Assembly (NCBI RefSeq): GCF_027498035.1
Contig: NZ_CP114978.1
Span: forward strand, 3,906,001 to 3,970,000
Direction: 5' to 3'
Source of the DNA: Pseudoxanthomonas sp.
Lineage (GTDB): Bacteria > Pseudomonadota > Gammaproteobacteria > Xanthomonadales > Xanthomonadaceae
DNA: 64,000 nt
The translations under genes were made by a program, and so were the position numbers. Under the pieces are notes generated by a model, which did no database searches, was not told the DNA's origin, and was given only the letters and a program-made list of their open reading frames with translations. Shown one piece after another: positions 26,501-34,790 of this stretch. How positions within the stretch are numbered: the stretch's first letter is position 1; the number at the start of each line of letters is the position of its first letter.

Positions 26501-28552
26501 CTGACCAAGGCCTTCGATACCATCGAAAACCAGAACGGCAGCAGCGGCTCGCTGTCCATATCTGGAGCGCAGGTCAACAGCAATTCCTTCGTGGTGTTGC
26601 CGTCCTACAGCAGTTCCAACAACGCCACCAACTGGGTGGGTGACGTCCAGGCCTACAAGATCAGGGCCAATGGCACCGTGGATATGTCTACCGCGATCTG
26701 GAGTGCTGCGGCGAAGATGCCAACCACCAGTGCCGGTGTAGATGATCGTTCCATCTATACCAGTCTGTCCTCTGTGGATTCTGACAACAGAACCACCGCA
26801 GTGAAGACATTCATTCCCGATAACCTGGGGGGGGATGATCCTGCGGTGTTGGGGCGTCTGGGCTATACCACCGGTAATTTCAGTAATGATTTTGGCGACG
26901 CGGTCACCGGTGGGGATCTGGTCCAGTACATCCGGGGCAAGCGTGACCTGGAGGGGACTGCGAAGGGTGCTAGGCCGTTCCGCGTCCGCTCGGGCATCCT
27001 GGGTGACATCATCAACTCCGCGCCGGTGGTCGCCACCAAGACAGCCAACTATGGTTGGGCAGGCGCGGGTGGCTTGTCGTCAACCCAACGCACTGCGTAC
27101 ACCGATTACGTCAACAGCAAGACCACGCACGACGAATACGTTTTCGTCGGCGCGAACGACGGCATGCTGCATGGTTTCGCCAATACGGGTAGTGAAGTCT
27201 TTGCCTATGTTCCCAATGCGGTCCAATCCAACCTAGGCTTGCTTGCGAACCGCGACTACCCACACCACTACTATGTGGATGGCAAGCTCACTCTTGGTGA
27301 TGCACTGATTGGCGGCAGCTGGCAGACCCTGCTGATAGGCGGGATGGGCGCTGGCGGCAAGGGCGTGTTCGGTATGAACGTGACTTCGCTCACGACCGGG
27401 AAAGGCTTCAACGAAGGGAATGTTCTCTGGGAACTCAATGCCAACAAGGCTGCCGAGGAAGGCGATATCGGTTACGTGATGGGCAAGCCGGTCATCGTGC
27501 CTGTCGACAACGGTAAGTGGGTTGCGATCTTCGGCAACGGCTACAACAGCAACAACGGCAATGCCGTGCTGTATGTGGTGGATGTGGCCACTGGCAAGCT
27601 GGTCAAGAAGATCACCGCTGGCGGTACGTCATCGATGGAGATGAACGGTTTGGGGAATGTTGCGGTCGTCGACGGCAACGGTGATGGTCTGGTCGATACC
27701 GCTTATGCAGGCGACCTGCAGGGCCATGTCTGGAAATTCGATCTGAGCGGTGCCAGCGCGGCGGATTGGAACGTTGCCTATGACAACAAGCCGCTGTTCA
27801 CCGCCGAGGACGCCGACGGCAAGGCCCAGCCGATTACCGGTGGTTTTGAAGTGGCAGTCGGGCCGGGAACGGGCTACATGATCTATTTCGGAACGGGGCG
27901 TTACTTCGTCGCCGGCGATAACGACGTCAAGGACGTGCAGACGGTCTATGGAATCTGGGATAACAACTCAGGGCCGGTGAGCGGCCGTGGGCTGTTGGCG
28001 CAGCAGCAGATCACCTCTGATGACGCGACGGTGCCGCCAACCCGTTCGGTCACGACCAATTCCGTCAATTACCTGACTCAGCGCGGTTGGTATATGGATC
28101 TGGCAGTCGTCTCCGACGGGAAGCTCGACAAGAAAGGCGAGCGCGTCGTGGGGCAGCCGACCTTGCAGAGCGGCAAGATCTACTTCCCGACCTATATTCC
28201 GGGCATTGGAACCGACTGCACGCCGGGTGGCGATAACTGGTTGTACGCGCTCAACAGCGTCAGCGGCGGGGCGGCCCTGGGGTCGGTTACGATTCCTCCT
28301 GGATCCACGCCAGCGGGTGGTACGACCACCGGTGGGGTTTCAACGGGTAGTGGTGCTCCCAGTCAGGGCGTGGGGGCGACCCAGCCAACACCAACGCTGC
28401 CCAGCTACTGTGATCCGGCTGATACGGATTGCGATACTGATCCGCCGCCGCCCGGCGGTTGTAGTGAGGTCATCATCGATCCCATCGACCCAACCAAATC
28501 CATCGGTGTGCAGCGGCTGTGTGGTCGACAATCCTGGAGGCAACTGAAGTGA
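23588..28552 (+). CDS. pilY1: Type IV pilus tip adhesin/assembly factor PilY1 with an inserted PA14-like domain
   Basis: 1654 residues, long for PilY1 (P. aeruginosa about 1160). A signal-anchor at the N-terminus (FKYVLLALLMLGIAMAVGVV) precedes an acidic loop DASDLDDDGALD. Residues about 325-425 look like a PA14 domain (YHTLIKGQINISEAGAYGFA, DGNVVYGWYGDHGG, HTIQVRHEEGGGDDYWQLYW). From about residue 1130 comes the PilY1 beta-propeller (DEYVFVGANDGMLHGF) with the calcium-binding loop DGNGDGLVDTAYAGDLQG near residue 1360. A Gly/Thr/Pro-rich tail ends the protein. It promotes pilus extension and surface sensing. ATG 23606 (MKFKYVL) is an alternative start. Confidence 0.92.
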   Translation: MSWPIMKFKYVLLALLMLGIAMAVGVVFSAPSQLVIAQAPLFTRTSLPPLNMLVMARDHKLYYEAYNDASDLDDDGALDVGYKPAKITYYGYYNSKVCYAQSTDGSMFTPSGAAGGSDGKQCDGTKWSGDFLNYVTTSRMDALRKVLYGGYRNVDTASDTVLQASFTPQDAHSWGKEYQSVARDGYNIKQYTPYNAPNTGRYNLFVVTTLSDNGVPQLRVLNNTVFRIWNWVSIERPVAGNDCFTTNNVRVNCVTGSGSSGDWSIVPAAAYSGLTISTWKDSQGTSGNKAAMDTLFGNNSATNLCVANKAISDINTSGSNNNPGNGTNGCGQDGYHTLIKGQINISEAGAYGFAVNGDDAIEVQIDGNVVYGWYGDHGGDASSAGLTSHSGQVTLAAGLHTIQVRHEEGGGDDYWQLYWKTPSSGGATAMTNYPLRVQVCPATVSLRDDNCKVYGNNTSVKPTGILHDYGESDRMYFGLLTGSYKNNTAGGVVRKNMSSFKNEVDANTGQFAKGLVDGGIVETIDKFRILDYSYSSQAYGCGWITTRPVNDGECWMWGNPIGEMMYETLRYYGGASAPKDAFNYTSGPDAETLKLPKPAWRTPYTATANGGGGYPVCAQPTATILSDINPSYDYGVPGTHWGSVSQTDDPVVMQSLNVGQEVDAIWSDEGGGSRSMFIGESNNVADNAPTPKVVSNLSTVRGLSPEEPSKQGTFYTAGVSRFGANNKVGGDKYLRTYSIALASPLPKFSFPVGSGNVTFVPFAKSVGGSGIDPTSDFQPTDQIVDFYVQTVKNTDPKGADRDTSVNGGRPYAEFRINYEDVEQGADHDMDAISLYTLEVTATGELVVSMSSEYAAGGIDQYMGYVISGTTADGVYLEVHDRDGATPKYKLATPPGEKPGYCNVSSMPAKCALTALTSTRTFQVGASVGAGLLENPLWYAAKYGTDQAWDADADGVPDNYFLVTNPLYLKQQLTKAFDTIENQNGSSGSLSISGAQVNSNSFVVLPSYSSSNNATNWVGDVQAYKIRANGTVDMSTAIWSAAAKMPTTSAGVDDRSIYTSLSSVDSDNRTTAVKTFIPDNLGGDDPAVLGRLGYTTGNFSNDFGDAVTGGDLVQYIRGKRDLEGTAKGARPFRVRSGILGDIINSAPVVATKTANYGWAGAGGLSSTQRTAYTDYVNSKTTHDEYVFVGANDGMLHGFANTGSEVFAYVPNAVQSNLGLLANRDYPHHYYVDGKLTLGDALIGGSWQTLLIGGMGAGGKGVFGMNVTSLTTGKGFNEGNVLWELNANKAAEEGDIGYVMGKPVIVPVDNGKWVAIFGNGYNSNNGNAVLYVVDVATGKLVKKITAGGTSSMEMNGLGNVAVVDGNGDGLVDTAYAGDLQGHVWKFDLSGASAADWNVAYDNKPLFTAEDADGKAQPITGGFEVAVGPGTGYMIYFGTGRYFVAGDNDVKDVQTVYGIWDNNSGPVSGRGLLAQQQITSDDATVPPTRSVTTNSVNYLTQRGWYMDLAVVSDGKLDKKGERVVGQPTLQSGKIYFPTYIPGIGTDCTPGGDNWLYALNSVSGGAALGSVTIPPGSTPAGGTTTGGVSTGSGAPSQGVGATQPTPTLPSYCDPADTDCDTDPPPPGGCSEVIIDPIDPTKSIGVQRLCGRQSWRQLK

Positions 28553-29019
28553 CGTCTGTTCCTTATTTTTCGATGGTTTCGCTACCTGGCCGTTCGCCTC
28601 GGAAACGACTATTGCGAGGGAAAGGTGGCTTCACGCTCATCGAGCTGATGATTGCCGTGGCGGTCGTCGCGATCCTGGCTGCCATCGCCTATCCCAGTTA
28701 TCAGGAGCAGGTGCGCAAATCGCGACGTGCCCAGGCCAAGGCGGACCTGGTTGAGCTGACGCAGATGGCTGAGCGTTACCGGACGGTCAACAATACCTAC
28801 GCCACGTTCGATCTCGCCACGATGGCCTTTGCCCAAAGCCCGAGGACTGGAACGGCTTATTACGGGGTGGCCCTTTCCAACAACACGGCAACGACATTTA
28901 CGTTGACGGCCACACCCAACGCCAATGGGGGGCAGAACAATGACAAATGCGGCACCCTGACCATCAACCAGGCCGGTGCCAAAGGCAATAGTGCCGGTAC
29001 CTACGCGCAGTGCTGGTGA
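28549..29019 (+). CDS. pilE: Minor pilin PilE
   Basis: 156 residues from GTG 28549, in a GTGA overlap with pilY1 and with GGAGG at 28536-28540. The leader is unusually long (about 26 residues) before the cleavage site RGKGG/FTLIELMIAVAVVAILAA. The globular part carries RKSRRAQAKADLVELTQMAE, the PilE/major-pilin-like helix, and one Cys pair (NNDKCG and YAQCW). It closes the fimT-pilVWX-pilY1-pilE operon. Confidence 0.9.
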   Translation: MTSVPYFSMVSLPGRSPRKRLLRGKGGFTLIELMIAVAVVAILAAIAYPSYQEQVRKSRRAQAKADLVELTQMAERYRTVNNTYATFDLATMAFAQSPRTGTAYYGVALSNNTATTFTLTATPNANGGQNNDKCGTLTINQAGAKGNSAGTYAQCW

Positions 29020-29064
29020 TTCCGGCTTCATGCGGCCCTGGTGAAGAGATGGGCTTCGACGGGC

Positions 29065-29093
29065 TTGCGAGCCCGCTGTCCTCCGCATACAAT
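29065..29093 (+). promoter_or_regulatory. Promoter of tRNA-Asn
   Basis: TTGCGA (29065-29070) and TACAAT (29088-29093) are separated by exactly 17 bases and lie 10 bases before the mature tRNA start, a good sigma-70-type promoter. Confidence 0.6.
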
Positions 29094-29103
29094 TTGCGCC
29101 CCC

Positions 29104-29180
29104 GCCCGAATAGCTCAGCCGGTTAGAGCACTTGACTGTTAATCAGGGGGTCGTTGGTTCGAGTCCAACTTCGGGCGCCA
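29104..29180 (+). tRNA. tRNA-Asn (GTT)
   Basis: 77 bases including an encoded CCA. Acceptor arms GCCCGAA/TTCGGGC pair fully; D-loop TAGCTCAGCCGGTTAGAGCA; anticodon GTT at 29138-29140 in loop CTGTTAA; T-arm GTTGGTTCGAGTCCAAC. A terminator follows directly. Confidence 0.97.
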
Positions 29181-29191
29181 AAAGTACACAG

Positions 29192-29225
29192 ACAAAGGCC
29201 TGCAGCGATGCGGGCCTTTGTTTTT
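29192..29225 (+). terminator. Terminator of tRNA-Asn
   Basis: ACAAAGGCC/GGCCTTTGT stem around a 12-base loop, then a run of T, 11 bases after the tRNA. Confidence 0.9.
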
Positions 29226-29275
29226 GCGGGTTCCGGGCTCGGGTAGGGGGCAGGTCGGGGTGCATCTAGCGACGT

Positions 29276-29842
29276 TCAGAGTACGCAGCCCGCGGCGTTG
29301 TCCGGCTTCCCCACGCGGGTGCGGCCGCTCCGGTTCACGATCACCGCTGTCTTGGCAGTCCCGTTACGGCACAGACGGATGGTCAGGTTGCTGCCGGCGG
29401 CGCTGCCATTGGCTAGGAAGGTGACCTTCGGGCGGCCGCTGGTCGAGACGATACGCAATTCAGGGTCGCGTGGGCCCGCTTCGATCCGCAGCAGGTCGTC
29501 TGGGTCGTCCGGGCGGCGGTTGCCGTCGGGGTCGTAGAACATGATCCAGCCTTGTGTCCAGTCACTGTCATCCCGACATTGGTTGTTCCCGTCGTTCGGA
29601 CAGACGACCGTCGGCTTGCGATAGGTGATGGCGGTGCTGCGAGCAGATGCCAGGAACGAGGTCAGCAGGTTTGTCGTGGCGCTCTCGCGCTGATGCTGGA
29701 CCACGCTCTTGTATGAAGGTAGCCCGATCGCCAGGCCGATGCTGGCCACCGCCATGACCACGGTGGCCTCGATCAGGCTGAAGCCGTGGATCCGGCGGCG
29801 CGGCTGGGCGGGCAGGGCATGGCGAGTGAGCTGGGCGTCCAT
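29276..29842 (-). CDS. Second GspH/FimT-family pseudopilin, orphan
   Basis: 188 residues from ATG 29842, with AAAGGA just upstream on the minus strand. The leader RRRIHG precedes FSLIEATVVMAVASIGLAIG, a type IV pilin helix, followed by SARSTAITYRKPTVVC and a GspH-like fold with Cys residues in PNDGNNQC, IRLCRNG and AAGCVL. It resembles the fimT product at 20848 in family but not closely in sequence. It stands alone on the strand opposite the pilin operon and beyond tRNA-Asn, so it has its own control. Confidence 0.85.
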   Translation of the reverse strand: MDAQLTRHALPAQPRRRIHGFSLIEATVVMAVASIGLAIGLPSYKSVVQHQRESATTNLLTSFLASARSTAITYRKPTVVCPNDGNNQCRDDSDWTQGWIMFYDPDGNRRPDDPDDLLRIEAGPRDPELRIVSTSGRPKVTFLANGSAAGSNLTIRLCRNGTAKTAVIVNRSGRTRVGKPDNAAGCVL

Positions 29843-30000
29843 CGGGCAATCCTTTGTCCGTGCGGTTGGGATGCCGCCAGCGTCCTGCTTTGTCCGTCCC
29901 GCCAACATCGCTGGGCACCACGGCGCGCTGTAGGAATTCTCCGCACCGGGCCGTCATCCAAGGCGGCGCTATACTTTTTAACGCTCTCCAGGCAGGCCTC

Positions 30001-32020
30001 ATGACTGACCATTTCCAGCTTGTTTCCCCGTATTCGCCCGCGGGCGATCAGCCCGCTGCGATTGAAAAGCTGACCGGGAATTTCGAGTCCGGCCTGGCCA
30101 AGCAGACGCTGCTGGGCGTCACCGGCTCGGGCAAGACCTACACAATTGCCAACGTGATCGAGCGGATCCAGAAGCCGACCCTGGATCATGGCGCCCAACA
30201 AGACGCTGGCTGCGCAGCTGTACGGGGAGTTCAAGGGGTTCTTCCCCAACAACGCGGTCGAATACTTCGTCAGCTACTACGACTACTACCAGCCCGAAGC
30301 CTACGTGGCGTCCTCCGATACCTTCATCGAGAAGGACAGCTCGATCAATGAACACATCGAGCAGATGCGCCTGGCAGCGACCAAGACCTTGCTGTCGCGG
30401 CGCGATGCGATCGTGGTGGCCACGGTGTCGGCGATCTACGGCCTGGGCGCGCCGGAGGACTACCTGTCGCTGCGCCTGATCCTGTCGCGCGGCGAGCATA
30501 TCGACCAGCGTGAGCTGATCCGCCACCTGACCCAGCTGCAGTACACGCGCAACGAATACGAGCTGCAGCGTGGCGCGTTCCGCGTGCGCGGCGAGGTGAT
30601 CGATGTCCACCCGGCCGAAAACGACGTGGAGGCGCTGCGGATCGAGCTGTTCGACGGCGAGGTCGAGAACCTGACCCTGTTCGACCCGCTGACCGGCGAG
30701 ACCATCCGCAAGGTGCCGCGCTTCACCATCTATCCCAAGACCCATTACGCCACCACGCGCGAACGGGTTCTCAGTGCTGTGGACACCATCAAGGTCGAGC
30801 TGAAGGAGCGGTTGGAGCAGCTGTACCAGCAGAACAAGCTGGTCGAGGCGCAGCGCCTGGCCCAGCGGACCCAGTTCGACCTGGAGATGATGGCCGAGGT
30901 GGGCTTCTGCTCGGGCATCGAGAATTACTCGCGCCACCTCACCGGCAAGGCCGCTGGCGAGCCGCCGCCGACCCTGTTCGACTACCTGCCGGCCGATGCG
31001 CTGTTGGTCATCGACGAGTCGCACGTCACCATTCCGCAGATTGGTGCGATGTATAAGGGTGACCGCTCGCGCAAGGAGACGCTGGTGGAATTCGGTTTCC
31101 GCCTGCCGTCGGCGCTGGACAACCGTCCGCTGCGGTTCGAGGAATGGGAGGCACGCTGCCCGCGCAGCGTCTACGTCTCGGCCACGCCGGGCCCGTATGA
31201 AATGCGCGAATCCGGTGGCGAGATCACCGAACTGGTGGTACGCCCGACCGGCCTGATCGACCCGGTGGTCGAGATCCGCCCGGTCGGTACCCAGGTCGAC
31301 GACCTGCTGTCGCAGATCAACGAGCGGATCGGCTGGGGCGACCGCGTGCTGGTCACCACGTTGACCAAGCGCATGGCCGAAAATCTGACCGAATACCTGG
31401 GCGAGCACGGCATCAAGGTGCGCTATCTGCATTCGGACGTAGACACCGTGGAGCGCGTGGAGATCATCCGCGACCTGCGCCTGGGCAAGTTCGATGTGCT
31501 GGTGGGCATTAACCTGCTGCGTGAAGGCCTGGACATGCCCGAGGTGTCGCTGGTAGCGATCCTGGACGCGGACAAGGAGGGTTTCCTGCGCTCGACCGGC
31601 TCGCTGATCCAGACCATCGGCCGCGCCGCGCGCAACCTCCGCGGCAAGGCGATCCTGTATGCCGACCGGATGACGCGCTCCATGCAGGCGGCCATCGACG
31701 AAACCGATCGTCGCCGCGAGAAGCAGGTCGAGTACAACGCCGCCCACGGGATCGTGCCCAAGTCAGTGGCCCGGCCGATCGTGGACATCCTGGAGGGCGC
31801 GCGCGACGCGGCCAACGACGAGGTGCCCAAGCGCGGCAAGGGGCGCCGGGTCGCCGAGCGGGCGGAGGACTACAGCGCGCTCAGCCAGCCGCAGATCGCC
31901 GCCAAGCTCAAGGCGCTGGAGACCAAGATGTACCAGCACGCGCGGGACCTGGAGTTCGAGGATGCGGCGCATCTGCGCGACGAAATCCAGAAGCTCAAGG
32001 CCGCCAGCCTGGTGGTTTGA
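30001..32020 (+). CDS. uvrB: UvrABC excinuclease subunit B, apparent single-base frameshift
   Basis: From ATG 30001 the frame reads MTDHFQLVSPYSPAGDQPAA and includes the Walker A loop GVTGSGKT, then breaks after IQKPTL. The conserved continuation MAPNKTLAAQLYGEFKGFFP starts at 30188, one base out of frame. CTGGTCATGGCG is expected where CTGGATCATGGCG is seen, so one base at about 30184-30187 (probably A) looks surplus. Downstream everything is intact: beta-hairpin YYDYYQPEAYV, helicase motifs LVIDESHVT and INLLREGLDMPEVSLVAILD, QTIGRAARN, and the C-terminal UVR motif. Read together the protein has about 673 residues, normal for UvrB, the damage-verifying helicase of nucleotide excision repair. 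As read, the downstream frame alone lacks Walker A. Confidence 0.9.
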
Positions 32021-32063
32021 GGGCGGTTTGGGCCGGGCGCCAAAAGAAAAATGCGCCGGTGAG

Positions 32064-32092
32064 TTCCCGTTGGCGAATCCGGGTGTTATGAT
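32064..32092 (+). promoter_or_regulatory. Candidate promoter of tRNA-Val
   Basis: TATGAT at 32087-32092 is a good -10 box; TTCCCG 17 bases upstream is a weak -35. The gap is otherwise featureless. Confidence 0.4.
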
Positions 32093-32133
32093 GCGCGCCC
32101 CCTCATTGAGGGCGCAGCAACACCAGTTGCTTC

Positions 32134-32208
32134 GGGCGGTTAGCTCAGCGGTAGAGCACTACCTTGACATGGTAGGGGTCACAGGTTCGAACCCTGTACC
32201 GCCCACCA
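32134..32208 (+). tRNA. tRNA-Val (GAC)
   Basis: 75 bases including encoded CCA. Acceptor GGGCGGT/ACCGCCC; D-arm TAGCTCAGCGGTAGAGCA; anticodon stem CTACC/GGTAG with GAC at 32166-32168; T-arm CACAGGTTCGAACCCTGT (last pairs of the arm overlap the acceptor side). Confidence 0.97.
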
Positions 32209-32346
32209 CGCGGTTTCCGGCAAGTCCGGGCCGGTGGATTTTTCCCAACCTCTGTTCCTTTACGGCATGCCGGTTGCAAACGCGGTGGCCGGCGGCGGCC
32301 TGTTTCGCTTACGATCCCCCTGTCTGACCGGTGAGGGAGCGCCGCC

Positions 32347-32616
32347 ATGGAATACCGCCACACGATTCTGCAGAAGCACGGCTATCAGGTCGTCGCGCTG
32401 ACGCGCGATTCCGATCCGGCCTACGCGCCCGACGAGGTGATCGGCTATGCGGTGATCACCGATTCCGGCGCCAAGCTGCGCGAGGAGCCTTCGCTGGAAG
32501 AGGCGCGCCTGTACATGGAGCAGCTGCTCGAAGAGGACCGGCCCAGCCGCAGTGACGACGCGCGTCCGCGTCGCCGCAAGTCGGTCCGGCCCAAGGTGGC
32601 CAAACAGGTTCGTTGA
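32347..32616 (+). CDS. Small conserved-looking protein, function unknown
   Basis: 89 residues, ATG preceded by GAGGGAG about 13 bases upstream. The first 60 residues look folded (EYRHTILQKHGYQVVALTRD, VIGYAVITDSGAKLREEPSL), with a helix EEARLYMEQLLEED. The tail is strongly basic (RPRRRKSVRPKVAKQVR), which could bind nucleic acid. I do not recognise a named family. It lies between tRNA-Val and virD4 in the same direction and keeps the GC-rich codon use of the chromosome, so it is probably not part of the secretion locus. Confidence 0.7.
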   Translation: MEYRHTILQKHGYQVVALTRDSDPAYAPDEVIGYAVITDSGAKLREEPSLEEARLYMEQLLEEDRPSRSDDARPRRRKSVRPKVAKQVR

Positions 32617-32657
32617 TGTTCTCGCCTTGCCCTTGAAGGGGCGGGCTTCAGGGAGGA

Positions 32658-34334
32658 ATGCGCTTGACCAAGGGGAAGATTGCGTTCGTCGTCGTATTGA
32701 CGGCGCTGGTGCTGGTGGCAGGGCTCTACCTGTCCGGTTACACGACGATGGCGCTGCTGAAGGTCAAGGCGCCGCTGCAGTGGAATACCTACATCGAGTA
32801 CTTCCAGGCGCTGGGTGACCCGCGCTACCAGCCGTATGCGAAGAAGATCAAGATCGCCGGCTATATCGGTTTCGGCGTCGTACTCGTTGTCTATGTTCTG
32901 TTGCTTGCGCTGGTCTTCAAGCCCAAGAAGAAGTCGCTGCACGGCGATGCGCGCTTCGCCACGTCAGGCGATCTGAACAAGCACAACATGCTCAAGCCGG
33001 CCGACAACGGCATCATCGTGGGCAAGTTCGGCGGCAAGCTGGTGCGCCTGCCGGGGCAGCAATTCGTGATCCTGGCCGCGCCGACCCGGTCGGGCAAGGG
33101 CGTGGGCATCGTGATTCCCAACTTGCTCGAGTACGGCGAGTCGGTCGTGGTGCTGGACATCAAGCAGGAGAACTTCGACCTGACCAGCGGCTGGCGCAAG
33201 TCCCAGGGACAGGAGGTCTTTCTGTTCAATCCGTTTGCCGAAGACCGGCGCACGCATCGCTGGAATCCGCTGACCTACGTCTCCACGGATCCGGCCTTCC
33301 GCGTGTCCGATCTGATGAGCATCGCCGCGATGCTGTATCCGGATGGCTCGGATGACCAGAAGTTCTGGGTCAGCCAGGCGCGCAACGCTTTCATGGCTTT
33401 TGCGTTGTTCCTGTTCGAGAACCGTGACGACGAGGTCAAGACCGGATTCCCGTTCTCATCCGGTGCACCGACGCTGGGCCGTATCTATCGTCTCTCGTCG
33501 GGCGATGGCACCGATCTGAAAACCTACCTGCGTGGACTTGCGTCACGCAAGTTCCTCAGCGATAACGCGCGCTCGGCGTTTTCCAACATGCTGTCCCAGG
33601 CAGACGAGACGTTCGCCTCGATCATGGGGACGTTGAAGGAGCCGTTGAACGCCTGGATCAATCCAGTGCTGGACGCGGCCACATCCGAGGACGACTTCCT
33701 GCTGACCGACCTGCGCAAGAAGAAGATGAGCATTTACATCGGCATCCAGCCCAACAAGCTGGCCGAGAGCCGCCTGATCATCAATCTGTTCTTCAGCCAG
33801 ATCATCAACCTCAACACGCGCGAGCTGCCGCAGGGCAATCCGGAGCTGAAATATCAGTGTCTGCTGCTGATGGACGAATTCACCGCGATCGGCAGGGTTG
33901 ACATCATTGCGTCGGCGGTGTCGTACATGGCCGGCTACAACCTGCGCCTGCTGCCGATCATCCAGTCGATGGCGCAGCTGGATGCGACCTACGGCAAGGA
34001 TGTTTCGCGCACGATCATCACCAATCACGCATTGCAGATCATTTACGCGCCGCGTGAGCAGCAGGATGCGAACGACTACTCCGAGATGCTGGGTTACACC
34101 ACATTCCGCAAGCGTAATGTCACGCGTGGCAGGGATACGACGCGCAGTATCTCGGAGGAGCGTCGCGCATTGATGCTTCCGCAGGAGCTCAAGGCGATGG
34201 GCTTCGATCAGGAGGTCTTCCTGTACGAGGGCATCGCCCATCCGGTGAAGTGCGAGAAGATCAAGTATTACAAGGAGCGTCATTTCACCGTACGGCTCCT
34301 GCCAAAGGTTGAGATCGCCCGCATTAGTGTCTGA
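32658..34334 (+). CDS. virD4: Type IV secretion coupling ATPase VirD4
   Basis: 558 residues. Two N-terminal membrane helices (FVVVLTALVLVAGLYLSGYT and GFGVVLVVYVLLLALVF) anchor it; then Walker A APTRSGKGVG, Walker B CLLLMDEF and the VirD4/TraG segments LDIKQENFDLTSGWR and GRVDIIASAVSYMAGYNLRL. It recognises effectors, in the bacteria-killing systems through their C-terminal XVIPCD, and passes them to the channel. The SD GGGAGG (32651-32656) is too close to ATG 32658; TTG 32664 (L-T-K-G-K) has better spacing. virD4 comes first and is separated from virB7 by a 456-base leader, as in Xanthomonas. Confidence 0.96.
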   Translation: MRLTKGKIAFVVVLTALVLVAGLYLSGYTTMALLKVKAPLQWNTYIEYFQALGDPRYQPYAKKIKIAGYIGFGVVLVVYVLLLALVFKPKKKSLHGDARFATSGDLNKHNMLKPADNGIIVGKFGGKLVRLPGQQFVILAAPTRSGKGVGIVIPNLLEYGESVVVLDIKQENFDLTSGWRKSQGQEVFLFNPFAEDRRTHRWNPLTYVSTDPAFRVSDLMSIAAMLYPDGSDDQKFWVSQARNAFMAFALFLFENRDDEVKTGFPFSSGAPTLGRIYRLSSGDGTDLKTYLRGLASRKFLSDNARSAFSNMLSQADETFASIMGTLKEPLNAWINPVLDAATSEDDFLLTDLRKKKMSIYIGIQPNKLAESRLIINLFFSQIINLNTRELPQGNPELKYQCLLLMDEFTAIGRVDIIASAVSYMAGYNLRLLPIIQSMAQLDATYGKDVSRTIITNHALQIIYAPREQQDANDYSEMLGYTTFRKRNVTRGRDTTRSISEERRALMLPQELKAMGFDQEVFLYEGIAHPVKCEKIKYYKERHFTVRLLPKVEIARISV

Positions 34335-34417
34335 TTGTAAAATGTGACGCGATTCGAATATTTCGACACGGGCTCCCTGTTTCCCATTCAATGTGATTGT
34401 GACGGCCCGCTGAATGC

Positions 34418-34447
34418 TTGACCTCCCGCGCTAACGCACGTTAACTT
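34418..34447 (+). promoter_or_regulatory. Candidate promoter for the virB7-virB6 operon
   Basis: TTGACC at 34418-34423 and TTAACT/TAACTT at 34441-34447 are spaced 17-18 bases. A 12-base palindrome, TAACG-CA-CGTTA (34432-34443), overlaps the -10 and could be an operator. A start here would give a leader RNA of about 335 bases before virB7. Confidence 0.4.
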
Positions 34448-34548
34448 GGGCGGACAGGGGCTACGGATCGTAGTCTCCTAATCGGACAGTTGCGCTCAGG
34501 CATCGTTACCGCCTATTGCGAGCGTGGCGTAGCAGCAAGGAGGCGGTG

Positions 34549-34719
34549 ATGTCTGGGGAAATACCAGTGAGAACACCTCGCGAACGCGCGAGGTCGATAC
34601 ATCACACGCGGCACCGGCACGATGATTGTGTTCTGCAGCATCCACTGCTGATTGCCGATATGTATCGCGAATCCATTCGCGTCTCCTGCCCAGGCGGCGT
34701 CCAAGCTCGTATTCAATAA
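34549..34719 (+). CDS. Possible 56-residue leader peptide upstream of virB7
   Basis: ATG 34549 is preceded by AAGGAGG (34537-34543) at ideal spacing, one of the best ribosome sites in the locus. The product begins MSGEIPVRTPRERARSIHHT, is basic and His-rich, and has no membrane segment or known motif. It ends 71 bases before virB7. The frame could be a translated leader peptide, or the ribosome site could be a chance match in a GGA-rich regulatory RNA. No homologue is recognised. Confidence 0.35.
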   Translation: MSGEIPVRTPRERARSIHHTRHRHDDCVLQHPLLIADMYRESIRVSCPGGVQARIQ

Positions 34720-34790
34720 CGTTAATCCAGTCGGCGGGGCGGTTGCGCCGTGCCCAACAGTTCTTGGAATTCCTGAAGGAGCAGTCCCGC

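Larger units (their letters stand above)
34335..34790 (+). promoter_or_regulatory. Long leader region of virB7 with GGA motifs and hairpins
   Basis: A 456-base stretch without a recognised gene. It has seven GGA triplets between 34452 and 34780. One sits in the loop of hairpin CTAC-GGATC-GTAG (34461-34473), and the last is the virB7 ribosome site AAGGAG. Further dyads are ACCTCGCG/CGCGAGGT (34575-34594) and CGCGA/TCGCG (34666-34681). In X. citri the virB7 leader is reported to be under CsrA/RsmA control, and this region has the right features. A small reading frame (34549-34719) lies inside. Confidence 0.5.

Noticed and set aside
32134..32208. tRNA-Val as an integration site for a T4SS genomic island
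   Set aside because: No integrase gene and no repeat of the tRNA 3' end are visible downstream of the T4SS locus, and a chromosomal-type gene lies between.
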